A stretch of DNA of 11,375 nt from JBCDAP01 sp038747915 (lineage in GTDB: Bacteria > Planctomycetota > Phycisphaerae > Phycisphaerales > UBA1924): contig JBCDJJ010000100.1 in NCBI GenBank assembly GCA_038747915.1, positions 1 to 11,375 of the forward strand, in the 5' to 3' direction. Both the position numbers and the translations under genes were made by a program. The notes under the pieces are model-generated. The model was not told the origin of the DNA. It did no database searches and worked only from the letters and a program-made list of their open reading frames with translations. Shown in pieces: positions 6,052 through 11,375 of this stretch. How positions within the stretch are numbered: position 1 is the first letter of the stretch; every line of letters begins with the position of its first letter.

Positions 6052-7245
6052 ATGACACCACGCGAGCACGACCAGGGCCTGGCTGCCAGAGCGTTTGTCG
6101 AGCGGTTCGGCCGCCCGCCCGCGATTGTCGCGATCGCGCCGGGCCGTGTGAACCTGATCGGCGAGCACACCGACTACTCGGACGGGTTTGTCTTTCCGAT
6201 CGCCATCGACCGGCACTGCACCGTGGCGCTCGGGCCGGCCGAGGGTGACCGAACCACGCTGTTCGCTGCCGACCTTGATGACTCCGCCGAGGTGCCCGCC
6301 GGCTCGATCGAGCCGAACGATCCAGCGGTGCCTCAGGGCTCGTGGCCGAGCTACGTCCTGGGAGCGATGACGCTCACCGCGGAGGCGATCGGCGAGCCCG
6401 TGCGCGCCGTCAACGCCCTGCTGACCTCGACCGTTCCCGCGGGCGGCGGGCTATCGAGTTCGGCAGCGATCGAAGTCGCGTCGAGTGTTGCCTACCAGGC
6501 GCTGGCGAACGTCTCGCTGCCGCCGATGGAGACCGCGCAGATCTGTCAGCGGGCCGAGCACGCCTACGCGGGTGTGCCGTGCGGCATCATGGATCAGTTC
6601 GCCAGCGCGCACGGGCAGCGCGACCACGCCTTGCTGCTCGACTGCCGATCGCTCGAACACCGCTCGGTCGCTATGCCGAGCGCGGACACGCTCTCGATCG
6701 CGGTGATCAACACCAACGTGAAGCACTCTCTCGCCGGCGGCGAGTACGCCGCCCGCCGCGCCGAGGTCGAGCGTGCTGCGGAGATTCTGGGCGTCCTCTC
6801 CCTTCGTGACGCGAGTCCCGAACAGGTGGCCAGTGCGGGCGATGCGCTCGGCGAGCCCATCGCGCGTCGGGCGCGACACGTCGTCACCGAGAACGAGCGA
6901 ACGCACCAGGCCGCTGCAGCACTGGAGTCGGGTGATCTCGTGGAGTTCGGCAGGTTGCTGCTAGCCTCGCACGCGTCGCTCCGCGACGACTTCGAGGTGA
7001 GCTGCGACGAGCTCGACTTCGTGGTCGACCATGCCTCGCGTGCGGGTGGTGTCGTCGGCGCGCGCATGACCGGTGGTGGATTCGGCGGGTGCGCGATCGC
7101 TGCGGGGCCGCCCGATGCCCTGGAATCGATGCGCCGGGCGATCGAACCGGCGTATCACGAGCGTTTCGGGCGCGCGTGCGCCGTCTTTCTGGTGACCGCG
7201 GGCGAGGGCGCGAGCGCCGGCCCCGCCTTACCATCTCACGCATGA
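6052..7245 (+). CDS. galK: Galactokinase
   Basis: A GHMP-family sugar kinase that phosphorylates alpha-D-galactose at C1 with ATP, the first committed step of the Leloir pathway, in the cytoplasm. The 397-residue product has the galactokinase signature PGRVNLIGEHTDY (30-42, with the conserved Arg32), the ATP-binding GHMP loop TVPAGGGLSSSAAIEVA (127-143), and GIMDQFAS (178-185) with the catalytic Asp181. It also has NTNVKHSLAGGEYAARRAEVE (from 220), HVVTENERT (276-284) and the C-terminal GARMTGGGFGGCAIA (336-350). Length and motif order are normal. The ATG at 6052 fits the family N terminus; GTG immediately before it is also possible, and no clear Shine-Dalgarno is present. It follows the membrane protein gene by 19 bases and overlaps the next gene by 4 (ATGA). 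galT and galE are not in the window. Related GHMP sugar kinases cannot be fully excluded, but the signature fits GalK best. Confidence 0.93.
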   Translation: MTPREHDQGLAARAFVERFGRPPAIVAIAPGRVNLIGEHTDYSDGFVFPIAIDRHCTVALGPAEGDRTTLFAADLDDSAEVPAGSIEPNDPAVPQGSWPSYVLGAMTLTAEAIGEPVRAVNALLTSTVPAGGGLSSSAAIEVASSVAYQALANVSLPPMETAQICQRAEHAYAGVPCGIMDQFASAHGQRDHALLLDCRSLEHRSVAMPSADTLSIAVINTNVKHSLAGGEYAARRAEVERAAEILGVLSLRDASPEQVASAGDALGEPIARRARHVVTENERTHQAAAALESGDLVEFGRLLLASHASLRDDFEVSCDELDFVVDHASRAGGVVGARMTGGGFGGCAIAAGPPDALESMRRAIEPAYHERFGRACAVFLVTAGEGASAGPALPSHA

Positions 7246-8303
7246 CGCGCGACGCTCCAGACCCGCCGCGCTCACGCGCTCAATCGATTCTGCCCGGCCT
7301 AGCGGCGATCACCGCCACACTCATTGCGTGGTCGGTCGCGCCGCTGCTGATCCGGTCGTTCCGCGGCGTGGTGGACCCGCACACGAACAACGCGTTCCGG
7401 TACGCCGTCGGTGCGTTGCTCTGGGCCCCGGTGCTGCTCCGCCAGATCCACGGCGGGAGGCTCGACGCGAGCGTCTTCCGCCGGGCGTTGTGGCCGCTCG
7501 GGTTCAACATCATCGGCCAGGTGTGCTTCACCGCGTCGTTCTACGAGATCGATCCGGGGCTGGTGACCTTCGGCCTGCGCGCACAGATCGTGTGCGTCGC
7601 GATCGCGGCGCCGCTCGTGTTCCCCGCGGAGAAGGCGGTGCTGCGTTCGCCCGTGTTCCTGATCGGCATCGGTGCGGTGTTGACCGGCGTGCTGACGATG
7701 GCCGCGCTCGCGATCGGGCACGCGGGCGGCGGCGATGGTCTGGCGAGCGAGGCCGACCGCGCGCGCACGATCCGCGGGGTCGCCCTCGCGATCGCGGCGG
7801 GCATCGGGTACGCCGGGTACGGCCTTGGGGTGCGCAAGTGCCTCGACGGCGTGCCGCACACGACCAGCTTCGCGGTGATCGGGCTCATGACCACGCTCGG
7901 CATGGTGGTCGTGGCGCTGGTGCTGAGCCCCACGCGCGGGCTGGTCGGCTTTGCCATCGAGCCCGCCGATTACGCGCGGCTGCTGCTCGCCGGCGTCATC
8001 GGCATCGGCCTGTCTCACGTGCTGTTCTATATCGCCATGGAGAAACTCGGCGTCGCGCTGGCAACCGGGGTGATCCAGACCCAGCCGGTGCTGGTGTTTC
8101 TCGGTTCCGCAGCCATCTACTCCGAGCGGCTCACAGGGCTCCAACTGGCCTTCGGTCTGCTCGCGATCGCCGGTGCGATCGTGATGCTCTCCGCGAAGCG
8201 AGCCGACCAGCACCCTGTCGGTGCGCACGATGATCACGATGCCGAGTCGGAGTCTCCCGACTTCGTAAGCCTCGAGAGCGAGGTCGAATCTCGAGCGCGA
8301 TGA
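7242..8303 (+). CDS. EamA/DMT-family transporter
   Basis: An inner-membrane carrier of the drug/metabolite transporter superfamily, with two EamA repeats and about ten helices. The first repeat spans about 17-160: LPGLAAITATLIAWSVAPLLIR at 17-38, then NNAFRYAVGALLWAPVLL. The second spans about 183-320: RGVALAIAAGIGYAGYGLGV, then ARLLLAGVIGIGLSHVLFYIAMEKLG and a last segment LQLAFGLLAIAGAIVML. The motif FYIAMEKLGVALATGVIQTQPVLVFL is typical of the family's second repeat. The product has 353 residues, longer than the usual 290-310 because of a 12-residue polar N terminus and an acidic, His-containing tail (about residues 320-353) likely facing the cytoplasm. Its ATG overlaps the galK stop (ATGA) and lacks its own Shine-Dalgarno, implying translational coupling. 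The substrate cannot be read from sequence; the galK link makes a sugar or sugar-derived metabolite a guess only. Confidence 0.88.
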   Translation: MTRDAPDPPRSRAQSILPGLAAITATLIAWSVAPLLIRSFRGVVDPHTNNAFRYAVGALLWAPVLLRQIHGGRLDASVFRRALWPLGFNIIGQVCFTASFYEIDPGLVTFGLRAQIVCVAIAAPLVFPAEKAVLRSPVFLIGIGAVLTGVLTMAALAIGHAGGGDGLASEADRARTIRGVALAIAAGIGYAGYGLGVRKCLDGVPHTTSFAVIGLMTTLGMVVVALVLSPTRGLVGFAIEPADYARLLLAGVIGIGLSHVLFYIAMEKLGVALATGVIQTQPVLVFLGSAAIYSERLTGLQLAFGLLAIAGAIVMLSAKRADQHPVGAHDDHDAESESPDFVSLESEVESRAR

Positions 8304-8386
8304 ACCGGGCACATGCGGCGAACACTCAAGGCGAAAGCGGTGGATCACGCAGTCTCCGTCCACACCACCACACGACTTCCTGACAC

Positions 8387-8776
8387 TTAACCGGCCCAGG
8401 CGTGCGCACGCATGGCGTCGATCGGCACGATCTCGAGCGCACGCTCGTGTGTCGCATCGAGCACAACGAGCGGTGCAGCACCCGCTTCATACGCCTCGAG
8501 CCACCGCGCCGCGCACACGCACCACCGGTCTCCCGGGTGCAACCCCGGGAACCGCATCGCGGGCCGCGGCGTCGAGAGGTCGTTCCCCATCGCGGCGGTG
8601 AACGCGAGGAACTCGGCGGTCATCACCGCGCACACCGTGTGCGAGCCCGCATCCTCGGCGCACGTCCGGCACGATCCATCACGGAAGAACCCCGTGACCG
8701 GGCCCTCCGCGACCGAGCACGGCTCGAGCACCGTGCCAAGCACATTGCGGTCGGTCGGCGGCGCACTCTGGATCAT
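8387..8776 (-). CDS. DUF2237 family protein
   Basis: A 129-residue cytoplasmic protein of the uncharacterised DUF2237 family. Nearly the whole length is family signature: NVLGTVLEPCS (11-21), VTGFFRDGSCRTCAEDAGSH (27-46), VCAVMTAEFLAFTAAMGNDL (48-67), FPGLHPGDRWCVCAARWLEA (76-95) and VVLDATHERALEIVP (104-118). Cysteines at 20, 36, 39, 49, 86 and 88, with nearby His residues, could bind a metal, but this is inference. The ATG at 8776 has GGGAG 6 bases upstream and overlaps the stop of the acetyltransferase gene by 4 bases (ATGA), so it is the last gene of the mqnE cluster. Its stop faces the EamA gene's stop across an 83-base gap in which I see no convincing terminator. Function is unknown. 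Confidence 0.85.
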   Translation of the reverse strand: MIQSAPPTDRNVLGTVLEPCSVAEGPVTGFFRDGSCRTCAEDAGSHTVCAVMTAEFLAFTAAMGNDLSTPRPAMRFPGLHPGDRWCVCAARWLEAYEAGAAPLVVLDATHERALEIVPIDAMRAHAWAG

Positions 8777-9414
8777 GTCTGACTCCCAGTCGAAAGCGTT
8801 GCCGGCGGGTGCTCCGACCAGCTCACCTCGAGCGGCGGAAGCACCGACGGATCATCCATCACGTACCGGTGCTCGTGCATCACGGCACCATCAAAGAACG
8901 ATCGGTGCGCGCGCAGCACGCACACCGTCGGCGTGAACCCCAGCTTCTCGATCACCCGCCGGCTCGCATCGTTGCCCGAGAAGTGGCAGATGGACACGCG
9001 CTCAACGCCCCACGCACCGAACGCAAACCGGATGAGGGCATTGGCGGCCTCGGTCGCGTACCCCAAACCCTGACACGCGCCCGAGACCCAGTACCCGAGG
9101 GCCGGACACGAATCGCACGACGTCCCGTGAAGACCCGTACTCAGGACAAAGTCGCCCGTCGCCCGATCGAATCCGAGGATCGGGAGATCGTGCGCCACAC
9201 CGGCATCGCGAATCTGGGCGAGACCGTCGATCGAGCTGCGGATGAACGCCTCGGTTGCGTCATGCCCGGCCTGGTCATCGCTTGCCCAGCTCATGTACCG
9301 CTGCAGCTCGGGCCAGAGGGCCGACTTCGCTGCGTGAACCGCGTCGACGTCGGTCAGACGCGGCGGGCGAAGGCGCAGCCGAGGCGTCGCGATGAGAGGG
9401 GGCGAAGTGTTCAC
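8773..9414 (-). CDS. GNAT N-acetyltransferase, RimJ/RimL type
   Basis: An acetyl-CoA-dependent acetyltransferase of about 213 residues. It has the RimJ/RimL layout: an N-terminal ATPRLRLRPPRLTDVDAV (9-26), strand GDFVLSTGLHG (87-97), the pyrophosphate-binding loop QGLGYATEAANALIRFAF (115-132), and the C-terminal VERVSICHFSGNDASRRVIEKLGF (137-160). The best-known relatives acetylate the N terminus of ribosomal proteins, and others modify antibiotics or amino acids; the substrate here is unknown. The GTG at 9414 was chosen because it gives the usual short lead before the TPRLRLRP strand. Another in-frame GTG at 9438 adds 8 residues and lies 18 bases after the upstream stop. Neither has a clear Shine-Dalgarno. 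Its end overlaps the DUF2237 start by 4 bases. A CDSC patch (100-103) is unusual. Confidence 0.85.
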   Translation of the reverse strand: MNTSPPLIATPRLRLRPPRLTDVDAVHAAKSALWPELQRYMSWASDDQAGHDATEAFIRSSIDGLAQIRDAGVAHDLPILGFDRATGDFVLSTGLHGTSCDSCPALGYWVSGACQGLGYATEAANALIRFAFGAWGVERVSICHFSGNDASRRVIEKLGFTPTVCVLRAHRSFFDGAVMHEHRYVMDDPSVLPPLEVSWSEHPPATLSTGSQT

Positions 9415-9456
9415 GCACGGACGATACGCCGGGCTCACCCGGCGGGGTGGCGCAAC

Positions 9457-10137
9457 CTACTCCCAACGGTTCGCGTGCGCCGGCTCCCACGCTGCGAAGT
9501 CGCACGCCTCCTCACGCGGCACCCGCTGGAGCTCGAAGATGCCCTCGTACCCGAAGATTCGTCCAAAGAGCGGGTTGTGAATGCCGCCGTCAATCGACAG
9601 ATGGCCATCCTGCTCGACACCCGCCCGGACCCGCGCATCACCCGACACCAGCCTCGGCCAGGGTACCCGAGCGCCCCAGGCATACACCCGCTGCCCACTG
9701 GTCTGGAGCATCAACGCACCAGTTCGATCAGCATCGAGGTCGATATCGACCGCGAGGTGCTGCCGCGTGCCGCACAGCACCACCGTCCGGTGACGCCGAT
9801 CACTCCACGCCAGCACCTCGTCGAACCGTCGATGTGTTTCACCAAAGTCGAAGGCGCGCAGCCACGTGATGCACTCGCGCCCGGCCGCGTCGCGGTACGC
9901 GATGAGCGTCACCGTGAAGGGCACATCGCGCCCGGTCTCCACGAAGAGAATCCGCCGCCGGCTGCCGATCCAGATGAACGGCGCCACGTGAGGCCCGCCG
10001 CGCCAGATCCGGCGCATCACGCCGCGGCCGATCCACGCGTGCGCACTCTCCGAGTTGATCGAGTACTGCTCGCGGATCGTCGGGTGGAGGCGCTCGAACC
10101 GCTCGCCAAGAGCTTTGCCTATGACGCAATCGCCCAC
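9457..10137 (-). CDS. DUF4166-like protein
   Basis: A 226-residue soluble protein that resembles the uncharacterised DUF4166 family, sometimes found at the C terminus of NAD-binding oxidoreductases; here it stands alone. Family-like features are the opening LGERFERLHPTIREQY (10-25), WIGRGVM (35-41), TWLRAFDF (91-98) and the C-terminal DGGIHNPLFGRIFGYEGIFEL (183-203). The middle is rich in beta-strand-like segments (about 60-82, 117-134, 140-160). There is no signal peptide or membrane segment. The GTG start at 10137 has GGAGG 10 bases upstream and overlaps the end of mqnE by 19 bases, so it is probably co-translated with it. The assignment rests on pattern memory, not an alignment. Function is unknown. 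Confidence 0.7.
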   Translation of the reverse strand: MGDCVIGKALGERFERLHPTIREQYSINSESAHAWIGRGVMRRIWRGGPHVAPFIWIGSRRRILFVETGRDVPFTVTLIAYRDAAGRECITWLRAFDFGETHRRFDEVLAWSDRRHRTVVLCGTRQHLAVDIDLDADRTGALMLQTSGQRVYAWGARVPWPRLVSGDARVRAGVEQDGHLSIDGGIHNPLFGRIFGYEGIFELQRVPREEACDFAAWEPAHANRWE

Positions 10138-11375
10138 CGCCGTCCATCCTCCCGATCACGCACCACCTCGCGGTACAGCGTGTCCCGCTCAACAGGCACA
10201 AAGCCCGCCTGACGGATCGCCTTCTGAAGATCGCCGACGCTCGTCTCCTGGTGCGTGCTCGCGCCGCCGACCTTGGTGATGTCGTACCAGACCACGGTGC
10301 CGTCGATGTCGTCCGCGCCCGCACCGAGCTGCAGCTCGCTCATCGCGAGCGTCTGCATGATCCAGAACGTCTTCACGTGCGGGAAGTTGTCGAGCATGAG
10401 CCGCGCGATGGACAGCGTGCGGAGATTCTCGAGGCCCGCGGGGCCGTACAGGTGCTCGAGCTCGCTCCCGTCAGGGAAAAAGGGGAGCGGGATGATGGTC
10501 TGGAAGTAGCCGGCACCGCGCTCGTCGATGAGCTGGGGTGTCGGCAACGCCACGCCCTCCGAGGTGAGTGTGATCGATGGAGCGGTGACCTCGGCGAGTG
10601 CTGCGATGCCGGCATCGTCATCGGCCAGTGTTCGCGGCGGCGAGACGCCGCCACCACCGGCCACTTCGTATCCGAGCCTGGCGAGCGCCTGATCCTGGGC
10701 GCGCCGCAGGATGTGCATGTGCACGAGCCGCTCGCGCCGCTGATCGATGTGCCCGTAGAGGATCGTCGCGTTGGAGTTGAGCCCGAGCTCGTGCGCCACG
10801 AGGTGCACATCGAGCCACTCGTCGGACCGGATCTTGCCCTTGAACGCGGCATCATGCACCCGGTCGTCAAACACCTCGGCCCCGCCGCCCGGCAGGCTGC
10901 CGAGCCCCGCCTCTTTGAGTTCTGCGAGCACCGATCGGATCGACTCCCACCGCGTCTGCTTCTTGTACCGCCTGGCGATCTTCGCCAAGTGGACCACCTC
11001 GACCGCGGTGAACGCCTTGATATGCAGCGCCGGCGCCGCCTCGCGGATCGCACGCAGCATCGCAGGGTAGTACTCCCACTCGAGATACGGGTGAAGCCCG
11101 CCGACGATGTGCATCTCCGTCGCCCCGGCGTCGACCGCGGCCCGGGCTGCGGCCACGCACTCGTCGAGGCTCCGCGTGTACGCGCCCGCATCGTCCTTCT
11201 TGCGATAGAACTCGCAGAACTTGCAGCTCAGCGCGCACACGTTCGAGTAGTTCAGATGCTTGTTGACGTTGTAGTACGCCTTGTCGCGGTGCAGCCGCCG
11301 GCGGACGCGATCCGCGAGCGCCGCCACACCCCACACATCCGGGGTCTCGTACAGCGTCATGCCCTCGGAGAGCGA
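10119..11375 (-). CDS. mqnE: Aminofutalosine synthase MqnE (5' end outside window), with internal insertion
   Basis: A radical SAM enzyme of the futalosine route to menaquinone. It joins the enolpyruvyl product of MqnA to S-adenosylmethionine-derived adenosyl, giving aminofutalosine. Counting from the ATG at 11360, HLNYSNVCALSCKFCEFYRK (35-54) carries the CX3CX2C cluster ligands Cys42, Cys46 and Cys49. IVGGLHPYLEWEYY (85-98), IKAFTAVEV, LGSLPGGGAEVFDDRV (153-168), VHLVAHELGLNSNATILYGH (185-204) and FQTIIPLPFFP (286-296) are all MqnE-type. The frame is open to the window edge and the residues before that ATG (SLSEG) match the usual family lead, so the true start lies upstream. Between RAQDQALARL and GYFQTIIPL about 55-60 residues (about 226-283) are inserted where relatives pass almost directly. 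The related MqnC is less likely given the VHLVAHELG and SLPGGGAE pattern. Confidence 0.92.
   Translation of the reverse strand, partial: SLSEGMTLYETPDVWGVAALADRVRRRLHRDKAYYNVNKHLNYSNVCALSCKFCEFYRKKDDAGAYTRSLDECVAAARAAVDAGATEMHIVGGLHPYLEWEYYPAMLRAIREAAPALHIKAFTAVEVVHLAKIARRYKKQTRWESIRSVLAELKEAGLGSLPGGGAEVFDDRVHDAAFKGKIRSDEWLDVHLVAHELGLNSNATILYGHIDQRRERLVHMHILRRAQDQALARLGYEVAGGGGVSPPRTLADDDAGIAALAEVTAPSITLTSEGVALPTPQLIDERGAGYFQTIIPLPFFPDGSELEHLYGPAGLENLRTLSIARLMLDNFPHVKTFWIMQTLAMSELQLGAGADDIDGTVVWYDITKVGGASTHQETSVGDLQKAIRQAGFVPVERDTLYREVVRDREDGRRWAIAS

Noticed and set aside
3737..6052. Plus-strand open frame of 771 codons
   Set aside because: It is antisense to the substrate-binding protein and then out of frame with the membrane protein and galK. 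Its composition is Arg/Pro/His-rich with no recognisable domain.
8304..8386. Bidirectional terminator in the convergent gap
   Set aside because: Only a weak stem (GTGGA with TCCAC, loop of about 14 bases) is visible, with no T-run on either strand.
8809..10212. Plus-strand open frame of 467 codons
   Set aside because: It is antisense to the acetyltransferase and DUF4166-like genes, with shadow-type composition.
10509..10688. Intein in mqnE
   Set aside because: The extra segment is only about 55-60 residues and lacks the Cys/Ser start and His-Asn end needed for splicing.

Overview
This is an 11.4 kb window of high-GC chromosomal DNA (I estimate about two thirds G+C by eye), densely packed with bacterial housekeeping and metabolic genes. 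There is no phage, insertion sequence, CRISPR array, rRNA or tRNA that I can see. GTG starts are frequent, and several genes overlap by 4 bases (ATGA/GTGA). The futalosine-pathway menaquinone enzyme MqnE, short hairpin repeats between genes, and a planctomycete-like polytopic membrane protein fit a member of the Planctomycetota, perhaps Phycisphaerae. That placement is inference, not proof.

Layout, left to right. (1) Positions 1-172 hold two inverted hairpin repeats and no gene. (2) A minus-strand run reads from 5158 down to 173. It encodes a large iron-type ABC substrate-binding protein, a DUF971 protein, then (after a gap with a second pair of hairpin repeats) a soluble FlaA1/CapD-type nucleotide-sugar dehydratase, an 86-residue helical protein, and dUTPase (dut). 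(3) From the divergent gap at 5159-5279 a plus-strand run goes right: a polytopic membrane protein rich in His, Cys and Asp, galactokinase (galK), and an EamA/DMT-family transporter that overlaps galK by 4 bases. (4) After an 83-base convergent gap, a second minus-strand cluster reads from the right edge down to 8387: mqnE (5' end outside the window), a DUF4166-like protein, a RimJ/RimL-type GNAT acetyltransferase, and a DUF2237 protein, with overlaps or very short gaps.

How the genes may work together. The substrate-binding protein, DUF971 gene and divergent membrane protein may share a metal or Fe-S theme, but no permease or ATPase is present to confirm it. galK and the EamA carrier look translationally coupled. 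The mqnE cluster joins one menaquinone step to three proteins with no obvious link to quinones.

I did not find a clearly new multi-gene system. The most notable points are a roughly 55-60-residue insertion in MqnE, a roughly 290-residue C-terminal extension on the substrate-binding protein, two unrelated families of paired hairpin repeats (one with a compensatory base-pair change), a good promoter that may make a leaderless mRNA, and a nucleotide-sugar dehydratase without its usual membrane anchor.
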